Assembly: GCA_016432265.1 (NCBI GenBank)
Contig: CP066681.1
Location: forward strand, 1,638,342 to 1,702,341
Direction: 5' to 3'
Length of the DNA: 64,000 bases
Origin: Micavibrio aeruginosavorus
GTDB lineage: Bacteria > Pseudomonadota > Alphaproteobacteria > Micavibrionales > Micavibrionaceae
Shown: positions 45,799 to 55,358 of the stretch, in pieces
Numbering within the stretch: the stretch's first letter is position 1
Layout of the letters: each line of letters starts with the position of its first letter
Notes under the pieces: model-generated
Seen by the model: only the letters and a program-made list of their open reading frames with translations
Databases searched by the model: none
What the model was told of the DNA's origin: nothing
Position numbers and translations under genes: made by a program

Positions 45799-46545
45799 AT
45801 GCCCCTCAAACTCCCCAAAATTATCGGCCATCGCGGCGCTTGTGGTTATGCCCCTGAAAACACGCTGGAATCGGTGAAGACAGCGGCCGATCTCGGAGCG
45901 ACATGGGTCGAACTGGATGTCAAACTGACGAAGGACGATGTCGCCATCATCTTCCACGACGACGAACTTGATCGCACCACCAATGGCTCTGGTCTTGTGG
46001 CTGACACACTTTATGAAGATATAAAGCAACTTGAGGCCGGAAGCTGGTTTTCCGACGGTTTTTCAGGAATCAAGATCCCCACTCTGGAAGAAATGCTTGA
46101 ATTGCTGATTGATCTTGACCTGGGCCTTAACCTTGAAATAAAGCCCTGCCCCGGCCGCGAAGTGCAGACAGCCGAAGCCGCGCTGGATATCCTTTCGCGC
46201 TACTGGGACGACCCGGATAAATTGCTGATATCAAGCTTCCAGCATGTCAGCCTTGAGGTCACCAAAGATATGGCGGCGGAATGGCCTCGCGGATTGCTGC
46301 TTGACGATGAATGGATCCCCAATTGGAAAGATCTGGCGGAATACCTTGAGGTTGCCACAATCAACGTCAACGGAAATCTGGTCACGCGTGAGCAAGTCGA
46401 AGATATCATTGATTACGGTAAACCCATACTGGCTTATACGATCAACGACCCGCAGCGCTTCCGCACGCTGCAGTCATGGGGCGTAGACGGCGTGTTTACC
46501 GATGTCCCCGACATTATCAAAGACGCCATTCTCACTGTTCACTAA
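45799..46545 (+). CDS. ugpQ: Glycerophosphodiester phosphodiesterase
   Basis: A 248-residue GDPD that hydrolyses glycerophosphodiesters to glycerol-3-phosphate and an alcohol. The active-site phrase IIGHRGACGYAPENT and the metal ligands WVELDVKLTKD and FHDDELDRTTNG are present, with LNLEIKP later. No signal peptide, so it is the cytoplasmic UgpQ type. It lies just before mscL. Confidence 0.92.
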   Translation: MPLKLPKIIGHRGACGYAPENTLESVKTAADLGATWVELDVKLTKDDVAIIFHDDELDRTTNGSGLVADTLYEDIKQLEAGSWFSDGFSGIKIPTLEEMLELLIDLDLGLNLEIKPCPGREVQTAEAALDILSRYWDDPDKLLISSFQHVSLEVTKDMAAEWPRGLLLDDEWIPNWKDLAEYLEVATINVNGNLVTREQVEDIIDYGKPILAYTINDPQRFRTLQSWGVDGVFTDVPDIIKDAILTVH

Positions 46546-46563
46546 ACTTCAAGGAAGAAAAAA

Positions 46564-46962
46564 ATGAAAATCCTTCATGAATTCCGTGAGTTTGCGATGC
46601 GCGGCAACGTTATCGACCTCGCGGTTGGCATCGTCATCGGCACCGCTTTCGGCAATATCACCAACTCTCTTGTTAAAGATATTATCATGCCCCCGATCGG
46701 CGTTGTTCTTGGTAAGGTTGATTTCAGCAAGCTGAAATGGACAATGATTGAATCCTCCGAAGGCATGGATGCCGTAACGCTGAATTACGGCCTGTTTATC
46801 CAGACGCTGGTCAACTTCATTATTGTGGCTTGGGCTATGTTTATCATCATAAAAGTGATGAATAAATTAAAACGCAAGCAAAACGAAACCCCTGCCACAC
46901 CCTCCGCTCCGCCGCGTCAGGAAGCCTTGCTGGAGGAAATACGCGACCTGCTGAAAAAATAA
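46564..46962 (+). CDS. mscL: Large-conductance mechanosensitive channel
   Basis: A 132-residue channel that opens on osmotic downshock. It has the N-terminal EFREFAMRGNVIDLAVGIVIG, helix 1, the periplasmic loop, a second helix (about 75-97) and a basic plus acidic C-terminal bundle. Length is standard. A strong terminator follows. Confidence 0.97.
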   Translation: MKILHEFREFAMRGNVIDLAVGIVIGTAFGNITNSLVKDIIMPPIGVVLGKVDFSKLKWTMIESSEGMDAVTLNYGLFIQTLVNFIIVAWAMFIIIKVMNKLKRKQNETPATPSAPPRQEALLEEIRDLLKK

Positions 46963-46983
46963 CCCCCCCTCTATACATTCAAG

Positions 46984-47021
46984 ACAGGCCGTTGCCATAG
47001 TTGCAACGGCCTGTTTTTTTT
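46984..47021 (+). terminator. Intrinsic terminator of mscL
   Basis: A perfect 12-bp stem (46984-46995 with 47003-47014), 7-nt loop and a tail of eight T residues. Confidence 0.92.
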
Positions 47022-47056
47022 CATAGAATCAATATGATAAGAAAGGTCATTCCACC

Positions 47057-48106
47057 TTGCGTTTTCTGCCTTTTCATCGCTCTGAATATATCTTCCTGCT
47101 GATGGTTGCGGTTTATGTCGCAACCTGCGGTCTGGTCGCCCATCTTTATGGGCAAGGTGACCGCTTTCACCCCCTAATGTACATGGAACGCTGCGTCGTG
47201 ATGACCACATTTCTGGGGCTGGTGTATTTCTTTTACCTTTGCCTGCGCATTTTTTATATCATGATCGTGATCCGCCCGCGCAAATTGTTCAAGTTTATCT
47301 GGGACGACTGGCGCGCCGGGCCGCTCAATCTTGAACGCTATATACGCGCGGCGCCTATCTTTATCGGATTTGTCTTCTTCTTCTCGGCATTCACCAGCAT
47401 GAAACAGATGATTCCTGGGATTAATCCCTTCTCATGGGACGAAGAATTTTCTGCCTTGGATCGCTGGCTCCACTTCGGCATCGATCCGTGGCGGATATTG
47501 CATCCTGTATTTTCTCCGCCACCACTAACTTTCCTTGTCAACCTGAATTATAACGTATGGCTGGTCACAGTCTTCGCGGCGCTGTACTGGCAACTCTTCA
47601 GTCTGGCCAATCCACGTGTCAGGATGCAGTTTTTTTACGCATTCTTCCTGACCTGGATTATCAACGGCACTTTGCTGGCAATCATCTTCTCTTCGGCAGG
47701 GCCCTGCTTTCTTGAGCGCCTGACCGGTAATTCCTATTACAGCGAGTTGATGGGGCACCTGAATCATGCCAATGAATATTTCAGGATATTTGCCGTCAGC
47801 ACACAAAATATGGTCTGGAACGCCTCCATCAAGGGTGAGTCGATGATGGGCGGCGGCATTTCCGCGATGCCCAGCATCCATGTCACTTCAGCCTTCCTGT
47901 TCTGGCTTCTTGCCATCGGCCTTAAGAATAAATACGAGCGCGGCTTCTGTCTGTTTTTCGTTTTTATTATGCTGGGATCTGTCTATCTGGCATGGCATTA
48001 CGCCGTTGACGGCTATCTGGCCATTATCACCACCTATGCCCTGTGGCAGATCAGCGGATGGCTGATAAACAAGATCGGCACGCCAAACGCAACAGTTAAT
48101 AATTGA
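47057..48106 (+). CDS. PAP2/inositol-phosphotransferase-like membrane enzyme
   Basis: A 349-residue integral membrane protein with about seven helices. Near the C-terminus GGGISAMPSIHVTSAF and then AWHYAVDGYLA match the two best-conserved motifs of the PAP2_3 family, which includes yeast Aur1-type phosphotransferases. These catalyse lipid headgroup transfer or phosphatidate hydrolysis; the actual reaction is unknown. The frame starts at TTG 47057 with AAAGG upstream. A ceramide- or polyprenol-linked role is only a guess. Confidence 0.75.
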   Translation: MRFLPFHRSEYIFLLMVAVYVATCGLVAHLYGQGDRFHPLMYMERCVVMTTFLGLVYFFYLCLRIFYIMIVIRPRKLFKFIWDDWRAGPLNLERYIRAAPIFIGFVFFFSAFTSMKQMIPGINPFSWDEEFSALDRWLHFGIDPWRILHPVFSPPPLTFLVNLNYNVWLVTVFAALYWQLFSLANPRVRMQFFYAFFLTWIINGTLLAIIFSSAGPCFLERLTGNSYYSELMGHLNHANEYFRIFAVSTQNMVWNASIKGESMMGGGISAMPSIHVTSAFLFWLLAIGLKNKYERGFCLFFVFIMLGSVYLAWHYAVDGYLAIITTYALWQISGWLINKIGTPNATVNN

Positions 48107-48185
48107 TAAAATATTAAAACATCATCCCTAAAATTATTCAAACTGGAGAGTTTGATGATTAAAGACAGGGCCTCTCCGATAGAAA

Positions 48186-49010
48186 TTATTCCTTGCCATT
48201 CCCGCCCATAACCTCCAGAACCTCGCTCAGGTTCTGAGGCATACCCAATGCGTTAAATCCACAATCGACATAATGGGTTTCCCCGGTTACAGCGCCCCCA
48301 AGAGATGAAAGCAGGTAGATTGCCGTGCCCCCCAACTCCTCGAGCTCTACGGCACGACGCAATGGCGCAGTCAGCAGATTGTATTTGTATGTCACACGGG
48401 CGCTGCCAATGGCGGAACCGGCCAGAGTACGCATCGGCCCTGCAGATACGGCATTGACACGAATACCCTGCGGGCCGAGATCCGCTGCCAGATAACGGGT
48501 AGAAGCCTCCAGCGCCGCCTTGGCCACGCCCATGATATTGTAATTCGGCATCACTTTCTCGGCACCATAGTAGCTAAGAGTAATCGCAGAGCCGCCATCC
48601 TTCATCAGAGGTGCCGCCCTCCGCATCACTGACGTGAAAGAGTAACAGGAGATATGCATGGTATTAAGAAAATTCTCGAGCGTTGTATCAACATAGCGCC
48701 CTTTCAACTCTTCCTTGTTGGAATAGGCCACCGCATGAACCAGAAAATCAAGACTTCCCCAGCGTCTCTCAATTGCAGAAAACACAGCATCAACCTGGGA
48801 TTCGTTGGAAACATCGCAATCGAGAATGAAATCCGAGCCCGCTTCCTGCGCCAACGGCTCAACACGTTTCTTCAAAGCCTCACCTTGGTACGTGAAGGCC
48901 AGCTCCGCCCCCTGCCCCCGCAAGGCCTTAGCCATGCCCCAAGCAATCGAATGATCGTTTGCAACGCCCATAATCAAACCACGCTTGTTCTTCATCAGAT
49001 TCGACATCAT
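48186..49010 (-). CDS. fabI: Enoyl-ACP reductase (NADH)
   Basis: A 274-residue short-chain dehydrogenase-type enzyme that reduces enoyl-ACP in fatty acid synthesis. GVANDHSIAWG is the cofactor-loop motif; Y157 and K164 in NYNIMGVAKAAL are the catalytic pair with Y147 in SYYGAEK nearby. It is the last gene of the fabA-fabB-EamA-fabI operon. AAAGGATGA precedes the ATG. Confidence 0.96.
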   Translation of the reverse strand: MMSNLMKNKRGLIMGVANDHSIAWGMAKALRGQGAELAFTYQGEALKKRVEPLAQEAGSDFILDCDVSNESQVDAVFSAIERRWGSLDFLVHAVAYSNKEELKGRYVDTTLENFLNTMHISCYSFTSVMRRAAPLMKDGGSAITLSYYGAEKVMPNYNIMGVAKAALEASTRYLAADLGPQGIRVNAVSAGPMRTLAGSAIGSARVTYKYNLLTAPLRRAVELEELGGTAIYLLSSLGGAVTGETHYVDCGFNALGMPQNLSEVLEVMGGNGKE

Positions 49011-49011
49011 T

Positions 49012-49458
49012 TCATCCTTTAAAATAAATCGTGGCTATGCCCGCCATGATCAGACATGCGCCAAGCGCCGTCCCCATATTCAATTGCACATCCTTGAAGA
49101 AAATCATCGAGAAAATAAAAACGAACAGCGGATATGATATCTCGATAAACGATGCCAACGTGGCGTTCTTCTCAGTTATACTCAACAGTATAAGCGCCCC
49201 TCCCGCCACAGCCGTCAAAGCTACAAAAACAGCCATCAGGAACACACGGGGATTTGAAAAAATAACATCCACCCCCTTAAAGGGCGAAAGCTTTATCGAC
49301 AAAGCAACCGCTGTAGGAAGAATCAGTGCCGCCTCGATCAACATCAGCAGAGAAATAGATACGCCTTGCTGCAGCAAGCGGTCTGTAAAGGCATAACTAA
49401 TTCCCCATATGACAGACGCCGAAAGCGCGTAATAAAACCAGAGGTGCGCCATTATCAC
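49012..49458 (-). CDS. Half-size EamA-like transporter
   Basis: A 148-residue membrane protein with five predicted helices and a single EamA-like unit (GISYAFTDRLLQQG and EISYPLFVFIFSMIFFKD). Standard EamA transporters have two units in about 300 residues, so this is a half-size member likely acting as a dimer, as in small multidrug-resistance proteins. It sits between fabB and fabI in one operon with gaps of 6 bp and 1 bp. Substrate unknown. Confidence 0.75.
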   Translation of the reverse strand: MIMAHLWFYYALSASVIWGISYAFTDRLLQQGVSISLLMLIEAALILPTAVALSIKLSPFKGVDVIFSNPRVFLMAVFVALTAVAGGALILLSITEKNATLASFIEISYPLFVFIFSMIFFKDVQLNMGTALGACLIMAGIATIYFKG

Positions 49459-49464
49459 AAAACC

Positions 49465-50706
49465 TCAAGCTTCGTATTTTGCAAAGGCCAGCGTGCAGTT
49501 GGTGCCGCCGAAGCCGAAACTATTGGAAAGAATGGTTTGATGCTGGACATTATCGATGCGCTGGCGTGCGATAGGCATGTCAGACATGCCGGGGTCGACA
49601 GTTTCTATATTGATGCTAGGGGCTACAAAATTGCCCTGCATCATCAGCAAGCAGTAGATTGCCTCCTGCACCCCCGCTCCGCCAAGGCAATGGCCTGTCA
49701 TCGATTTGGTCGAACTGATATGCGGGATATCCTTACCTGCAAATACTTCGCGAATGGCGCCGATTTCCTTCACATCGCCCACAGGCGTGGACGTGCCATG
49801 AGTATTGATATAGGTCACGGGCGTTGTCACGGTGGACAGTGCCTGTCTCATGCAGCGTACGGCGCCCTCGCCATTCGGGGCAACCATATCCTCGCCATCT
49901 GACGTTGCGCCATACCCGACCAATTCGGCATAAATCTTCGCGCCGCGTGCCTTGGCATGCTCAAGTTCCTCTAGAACCAGAATGCCCCCGCCGCCAGCGA
50001 TGACGAAACCGTCACGGTTGGCGTCATAGGCACGGGACGCCTTGTCCGGCGTTTGGTTATATTTGGACGACATAGCGCCCATGGCGTCAAAAAGGCAGGA
50101 CAGCGTCCAGTCGAGATCTTCGCCACCGCCTGCAAACATAATGTCCTGCTTGCCCCACGCGATCATTTCAGCAGCATTGCCGATGCAGTGGGCAGAAGTC
50201 GAGCAAGCGGAAGAAATGGAGTAGTTTATGCCCTTGATCTTGAAATTCGTGCAAAGCGTCGCCGATGTCGTGGAAGACATGCATTTCGGCACAGCAAACG
50301 GGCCAATCTTTTTCGGGCTGCCGGTTTCCTCCACAGTCTTGGCCGCTTCAACCTGATAGTGCGTGGAAGGGCCGCCGGAGCCGACAATCGCGCCTGTGCG
50401 CGGATTGCTGACTTGCTCAGCCGTCAGTCCGGCATCCGCAACAGCCTGCTCCATGGAAAGGTGCGTATACGCCGCAGCCTCGCCCATGAACCGGAACAGA
50501 CGCCGGTCAATTTTTTCCTGCAGGTTGATATTTGGCTTGCCATAGACCTGCGAGCGGAACCCCTTGGCCGCGTAGTCTTCAGAAAATGTGATCCCGGACG
50601 CGCCGGCCTTTAAAGACGCTGTCACTTCTTCGGCGTTATTGCCTATGCAGGACACAATGCCCAGCCCCGTAACAACGACACGACGCACGTTTGGTTGAAT
50701 CGGCAT
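49465..50706 (-). CDS. fabB: 3-oxoacyl-ACP synthase I (KAS I)
   Basis: A 413-residue condensing enzyme that elongates unsaturated acyl-ACP. Catalytic C168 (SACSTSAH), H303 (NTHGTSTP) and H339 (TGHCLGGAG) are present, with GFGGTN at the end. It follows fabA in the classical anaerobic unsaturated fatty-acid pathway. Confidence 0.95.
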   Translation of the reverse strand: MPIQPNVRRVVVTGLGIVSCIGNNAEEVTASLKAGASGITFSEDYAAKGFRSQVYGKPNINLQEKIDRRLFRFMGEAAAYTHLSMEQAVADAGLTAEQVSNPRTGAIVGSGGPSTHYQVEAAKTVEETGSPKKIGPFAVPKCMSSTTSATLCTNFKIKGINYSISSACSTSAHCIGNAAEMIAWGKQDIMFAGGGEDLDWTLSCLFDAMGAMSSKYNQTPDKASRAYDANRDGFVIAGGGGILVLEELEHAKARGAKIYAELVGYGATSDGEDMVAPNGEGAVRCMRQALSTVTTPVTYINTHGTSTPVGDVKEIGAIREVFAGKDIPHISSTKSMTGHCLGGAGVQEAIYCLLMMQGNFVAPSINIETVDPGMSDMPIARQRIDNVQHQTILSNSFGFGGTNCTLAFAKYEA

Positions 50707-50736
50707 CAGAGAAATCCTTTCAATAGAAAGAATAAA

Positions 50737-51285
50737 TTAAAGTGCACGAGGGTTATCAAACAGCCCGACCTTGAGATCGGCGGCTTCGTAAATCACCTTG
50801 CCGTCGGCTATCACCTGACCATCAGCCACGCCCAGAACCAGCTTGCGGTTAATGATGCGCTTGATATCAATGTTATATTGAACCAGTTTGGTTTCCGGCA
50901 GAACCTGACCCGTGAATTTTAACTCACCCAAACCAAGCGCACGGCCTGAACCTGGCGCCCCCGTCCAGCCCAGATAGAAACCCAGCAACTGCCAGAGAGA
51001 ATCCAGACCGAGGCAGCCTGGCATCACCGGATCGCCCTCAAAATGGCATTGAAAAAACCAGAGAGACGGCTGAATATCGAATTCAGCCCTCAGAAATCCT
51101 TTATCATGCACCCCGCCCGTTGCCGATATCTCCGTGATGCGGTCAAACATCAGCATCGGCGGCAAAGGCAGTTTGGCGTTCCCGGGGCCAAACAACCGGC
51201 CGTGCCCGCAAGCGATCAGTTCTTCATAAGCATAGCTGGATTTCGGTTCAAAACTCATAGCACTCATTTCGGCCAGATTAGACAT
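50737..51285 (-). CDS. fabA: 3-hydroxydecanoyl-ACP dehydratase/isomerase
   Basis: A 182-residue bifunctional enzyme that introduces the cis double bond. The catalytic H81 ([12 protein letters not shown]) and D95 (GLDSLW) are 14 residues apart, as in E. coli. The protein is full length. It is the first gene of the operon and has its own promoter. Confidence 0.95.
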   Translation of the reverse strand: MSNLAEMSAMSFEPKSSYAYEELIACGHGRLFGPGNAKLPLPPMLMFDRITEISATGGVHDKGFLRAEFDIQPSLWFFQCHFEGDPVMPGCLGLDSLWQLLGFYLGWTGAPGSGRALGLGELKFTGQVLPETKLVQYNIDIKRIINRKLVLGVADGQVIADGKVIYEAADLKVGLFDNPRAL

Positions 51286-51314
51286 CAGTATTAACCTTTA
51301 AATATCTCGGCTCT

Positions 51315-51344
51315 TTTATACGAAGTTCAGGCCAGCGGTGGCAA
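51315..51344 (-). promoter_or_regulatory. Promoter of the fabA operon
   Basis: On the minus strand TTGCCA (51344-51339) and TATAAA (51320-51315) are 18 bp apart. The start near 51307 would give a leader of about 20 nt to the fabA ATG. Confidence 0.55.
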
Positions 51345-51406
51345 GAGCGGATTAACCTTTACGAGATTACATTTAGACTGCGCATTATTGTTATGTAAAA
51401 ATTTTC

Positions 51407-51435
51407 TTGACCCACTCTCTCCGGAAACGTATTAT
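51407..51435 (+). promoter_or_regulatory. Promoter of the HExxH gene at 51460
   Basis: TTGACC (51407-51412) and TATTAT (51430-51435) with a 17-bp spacer. The start would be about 20 nt before the ATG at 51460. Confidence 0.6.
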
Positions 51436-51459
51436 TCCGCAACATCCTAAACTTAACAG

Positions 51460-52473
51460 ATGTCGGCCATGAAAGACGATTGGAAGCGCGCCATCAGGGC
51501 GTGGAATGCCTATCCAGCGCATGAGGAGACTATTGACGTCCCGGCCCTGCAAAGACTTCTGGAAGCCCAAAACCGAATATACAGCCATCTTGGATCGCAG
51601 GGCGAAGAATTTCTGGAACTGATGCGCTTGGCCAGCCCCCATGAAAGCTACGATCCGGAACTTGAGAGCATGGCGGCCCGCTACGACAGTCATGCAAGTG
51701 AAGGTGCGCTGGCTCACGCCATCACATACGGCCCTTTGGCGCTACGCGATCCGCACGGACTATTTCAGACCCGCACCCATGAATTCGTGCATGCCATTCA
51801 TTGCCATACGCTGGCCCCCTTTCAGGCAATCCCGGGCAACCATCACAGCCCGGTTATTCTGAGTCCGGCGGATGCCTGCCTGCTCATGGAGCTGGCTGAA
51901 AGGGCAGCCTTCACAATTGAACGCCTGTTCAAGCTTAAACATAAAATGGCACTGCGTCCGAATGCGGAAGTCTCGGCGATGGAATACGGTTTTTTACATT
52001 CCCCGGACATAACTATTCCACAACATGCCGCTTCCTATCTGGAGAATATAGCGCTAGGTCATGATAACTATACAGGTCTCATGTATTATCGCGATATGGC
52101 TCTTGATATATATCAGGCCGACATCCTCCGGCGCGAGCAAACATCCACGGCTTATCCCCCTGTCATCGCCAGGCTCAGCGCGGCAGATATTCTGGCGACA
52201 GGTCATCTTCTGGGGTTGGATCTTTTCGCGCCGCAGCCTTTTATCCCTGCCTACAGCACGGACAGCCTGCCTGTTACCAACCAGCAGGATATGAAACTCC
52301 AGCATCTGGAAAACTGGATTGGGATAACGCGCCAGCAGGATTTGCCCACACTGGCGGAAGCGTTATCCGACCTTGGCTATACCGAAGAAGGATATCTGCG
52401 AGAGCAGCAAAAGCTTCAAAAACGTGGACGCCCATATACAGTCAAGGATCAGATTAAAGGCTTCAGGTTATAA
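51460..52473 (+). CDS. Unknown protein with HExxH zinc motif
   Basis: A 337-residue protein without signal peptide or membrane helix. HEFVH at residues 107-111 is an HExxH motif typical of zinc metallopeptidases, and E144/E147 (LLMELAERAAF) downstream may provide a third ligand. The rest is helical. It resembles the putative metallopeptidase DUF6782 by architecture, which I cannot confirm. It has a well-formed promoter and converges with the next gene, their ends being one base apart. Confidence 0.65.
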   Translation: MSAMKDDWKRAIRAWNAYPAHEETIDVPALQRLLEAQNRIYSHLGSQGEEFLELMRLASPHESYDPELESMAARYDSHASEGALAHAITYGPLALRDPHGLFQTRTHEFVHAIHCHTLAPFQAIPGNHHSPVILSPADACLLMELAERAAFTIERLFKLKHKMALRPNAEVSAMEYGFLHSPDITIPQHAASYLENIALGHDNYTGLMYYRDMALDIYQADILRREQTSTAYPPVIARLSAADILATGHLLGLDLFAPQPFIPAYSTDSLPVTNQQDMKLQHLENWIGITRQQDLPTLAEALSDLGYTEEGYLREQQKLQKRGRPYTVKDQIKGFRL

Positions 52474-53460
52474 TTAAGAACCGGAAATCGCCGTGTCCTG
52501 GCAGCCTGTAGAACGAAACGTTTCCGTCATGGCCGCCATCGCAAGCGGCTTGGCAATGACAGGTTCCAGTTCCGGGGCATCGCCGCCAGCCGCCACGGCC
52601 AACATGCGGCCAGCAGCCTTGGCACAAGCCACAGCCTGATCCAGCAAATCCATCATGCCGATAATGCGGAAGAACCCTCGCGCCGAAGGCTCAAGGCTTA
52701 CAATCAGGTCGTAAGGCGCATTCGCCGGACAGTCATTGGCCGCCAGGCCAAAACGCCAGTCTGATCCAGCCGGTATCCCCAGTCGCACGGCTTCCTGCGT
52801 CATCACATAAGAGACCTGATCTAGACGATCATTCCACGTTACCGGATTGAACAGCCCCATGGATGATTGCCCTATAGCCAGACAACGGCCCGCTACGGCA
52901 GAAAGACCGCTGACGCTGTCAGCAAGAGACCACCCCTCAGCGCCGATTTTCTCTTCAATCACAATATCGCATAATTCCTGTGCCGCAATTTCATAGGCCA
53001 TGCAGCGGTTCGTGCATTCAATGAACAAACGGAAAGTTTCTGCGCGCGGCTGTCCGCCAGCTTCAAGCTGGATCAAAACGCCTTGCACAACAGTAACCAG
53101 CAATTGATGGAAATCGTAAGCACAATTAAGCCAGTCTTCAAACAGGCGTCTTGCCAGCGTGCGGCCCATCTCCGTTTCCGCTTCAATCACGTAAGCAGGC
53201 GGCAATGCATGCTGTCCCAGAGGGGCCGCCGAAGGTTCGGAACCCAACGCATCGGCAAGCATTGCATATGTCGCGCTCAATCCTTCGTCAGGCTCATCAA
53301 ACAAAAGTAATGTTTCAACCGTTACCCCGGCCAATAACTGGATAAGACGCATACCATCCGTCTCCTCGCCTGCCAGCGACGCCTGATTCATCAGGCATTT
53401 ATGGATATGGGCAGCGAATCCGGTTTTATCGATCAGGATAGACATGCCTGAAGCTCTCAA
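52474..53460 (-). CDS. Unknown soluble protein
   Basis: A 328-residue Ala/Leu-rich protein without signal or membrane segments. There are no motifs I recognise; a central part has LARRLFEDWLNCAYDFHQLLV and there are several cysteines. The start may be 53460 or the in-frame ATG at 53445. Its 3' end abuts the opposite-strand HExxH gene. Confidence 0.55.
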   Translation of the reverse strand: MRASGMSILIDKTGFAAHIHKCLMNQASLAGEETDGMRLIQLLAGVTVETLLLFDEPDEGLSATYAMLADALGSEPSAAPLGQHALPPAYVIEAETEMGRTLARRLFEDWLNCAYDFHQLLVTVVQGVLIQLEAGGQPRAETFRLFIECTNRCMAYEIAAQELCDIVIEEKIGAEGWSLADSVSGLSAVAGRCLAIGQSSMGLFNPVTWNDRLDQVSYVMTQEAVRLGIPAGSDWRFGLAANDCPANAPYDLIVSLEPSARGFFRIIGMMDLLDQAVACAKAAGRMLAVAAGGDAPELEPVIAKPLAMAAMTETFRSTGCQDTAISGS

Positions 53461-53471
53461 TTAGGTCAGAG

Positions 53472-53534
53472 TGTGGAAGGAATTGTTATTGTTCTTGTGG
53501 AAAAATCTGTGGAAAGTCAGTGAATAATCTGTGG
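53472..53534. repeat. Cluster of TGTGG repeats resembling DnaA boxes
   Basis: TGTGG occurs at 53472, 53496, 53508 and 53530 within 63 bp between two minus-strand genes. One copy, TGTGGAAAA, differs by one base from the DnaA box TGTGGATAA; the others differ more. It may be regulatory or chance. Confidence 0.3.
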
Positions 53535-53566
53535 GCGAATCACCTTAACCTACCACAAGTACTAGG

Positions 53567-54127
53567 CTAATTGACTTCTTCATTCTCGTAAATACCCCAC
53601 AAAGAATTTCTTGATATCCATCCCTTGAACCCTCCGGCGGATACTTTGCACCAGGCAGGATGGCATTCATCGATTTTAGCGATAACGCCAGACTCCAGTC
53701 GCGCGACCATGCGGGCCTTCTCTTCAGGCTTCTCGCGTACCGGAGCCAAATCATCGCCTTTAATCAAGACAGTCCTCTCACCAGAAAGCAGAGTCTGGCT
53801 GACCCAGCCGCCTTCCCCCTCGGAATCGCGTATTTTCCGCCAAACATCGAATTCCTCAATAATTTCAACCGGCATATCCGCCTTTTGATAAATCCAGCGA
53901 ATGGGGTAACGAACTGAAGGCCCCGTCCGGACGTAAACTTTATCGGATTTCAAAGAGACAAAACGCGGCAATGGCAAACCTGATGTCTTGATCGCAGCGC
54001 CATAGGCACCAGAAGCGTCGCCCACAGCATCCTGCGCCTGCGCAAACCGAGAACTAAAAGAGATTAAAACCAGAAACAGAATTATACTGAATAACCGCAT
54101 GAGAAACTTGGATGAATCAGAGGACAT
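53567..54127 (-). CDS. Secreted SH3-domain protein
   Basis: A 186-residue protein with an N-terminal signal peptide (cleavage after AQA near residue 31) and two bacterial SH3-like units (about 57-120 and 125-178; VYVRTGPSVRYPIRWIY and WCKVSAGGFKGWISRNSLWGIYENEE). It belongs to a periplasmic SH3 family of alphaproteobacteria (COG3807 type), whose role is likely cell-wall binding. A single gene. Confidence 0.82.
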   Translation of the reverse strand: MSSDSSKFLMRLFSIILFLVLISFSSRFAQAQDAVGDASGAYGAAIKTSGLPLPRFVSLKSDKVYVRTGPSVRYPIRWIYQKADMPVEIIEEFDVWRKIRDSEGEGGWVSQTLLSGERTVLIKGDDLAPVREKPEEKARMVARLESGVIAKIDECHPAWCKVSAGGFKGWISRNSLWGIYENEEVN

Positions 54128-54258
54128 GGAAGAATTACCCCCATAGATATCCCCAGTATAGCGAGCTTTGTTATGAGAAAAAAGAGTCCTTCTAAATATA
54201 TGGAATTATGACAATATTTTATTGTTTCAGAGCGCCTCTCGCTGTATATCTATCGTCC

Positions 54259-55245
54259 ATGAAAAAACCCCATGTCTCCATAGCCCCGATGCTGGATTGG
54301 ACAGACCGGCACTGCCGGTTTTTTCATCGCCTTATATCGCCCCACGCCATTCTCTTCACTGAAATGGTGACGACAGGAGCAATTATCCATGGAAACAAAG
54401 ACAGACACCTTGCCTTCAGCCAGCAAGAACACCCGGTTGTCCTGCAGCTAGGGGGCAGCGACCCGGCAACCCTTGCGACATGCGCGAAAATCGCGACTGA
54501 AGACTATGGTTATGATGAGGTGAATCTGAATTGCGGTTGTCCCAGTGATCGCGTGCAAAACGGTGTCTTCGGCGCCTGCCTGATGAACGAACCGGATAAA
54601 GTGGCACGCTGCATCGAAGCCATGAACAAATCCATCAGCGTTCCCGTAACAGTCAAATGCCGGATTGGCATTGATGATTGCGAGGAACGCCCTTTCCTTG
54701 ACCGCTTTATCCAAACCGTCATGAATGCCGGATGTGGCGAATTCACCATCCACGCGCGCAAGGCATGGCTGAAAGGGCTAAGCCCGAAGGAAAATCGTGA
54801 AGTACCGCCGTTGCGTTACGATATTGCCGCCGAGATCAAACAAAAATACCCGCAACTGAAAATCATATTGAATGGCGGGCTATGCAGCATCGGACAAATA
54901 CAGGAACAATTGCAGATATTTGACGGCGTGATGATTGGCCGCGAAGCCTATCAGAACCCTTGGATCCTTGCCGAAATTGAATGTCGGATATTCGAAGATA
55001 ACCGCAACGTCAGCCGCTACGACATCATCGAGCGCCTTATCCCTTACATGGAAGAGCAAATGGCAAGCGGTGTACCGCTTAAATCCATGGCGCGCCATAT
55101 TCTGGGCCTGTTTCACGAACAGCGCGGCGGCAAGAAATGGCGGCAGGTCATCAGCCAGGAATCCCATCTTGAAGGCATGCGCCCTGATGACCTCCTCAAT
55201 CGCGCTGCCGCAGCAACACAGCAGGATTGGAAGTTAGCCGCCTGA
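54259..55245 (+). CDS. dusA: tRNA-dihydrouridine20/20a synthase
   Basis: A 328-residue FMN enzyme that reduces uridine in the D-loop. SIAPMLDWTDRHCRFFHRL, the catalytic cysteine region NLNCGCPSDRVQNGVFGACLM, FTIHARKAWLKGLSPKENR and NGGL are the DusA marks. The ATG at 54259 gives the standard N-terminus; a longer frame to 54208 is unlikely. Confidence 0.95.
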   Translation: MKKPHVSIAPMLDWTDRHCRFFHRLISPHAILFTEMVTTGAIIHGNKDRHLAFSQQEHPVVLQLGGSDPATLATCAKIATEDYGYDEVNLNCGCPSDRVQNGVFGACLMNEPDKVARCIEAMNKSISVPVTVKCRIGIDDCEERPFLDRFIQTVMNAGCGEFTIHARKAWLKGLSPKENREVPPLRYDIAAEIKQKYPQLKIILNGGLCSIGQIQEQLQIFDGVMIGREAYQNPWILAEIECRIFEDNRNVSRYDIIERLIPYMEEQMASGVPLKSMARHILGLFHEQRGGKKWRQVISQESHLEGMRPDDLLNRAAAATQQDWKLAA

Positions 55246-55358
55246 TTTCGCAAAGGCCGGGAAGGTTTCCCGCAATGTCATAAAAATGCTTGGCTTTAGG
55301 CATTTGTGGTGGTATTTCAACCCCAATCAAAATCAATTTTTAACAGGGTTATATTGCA

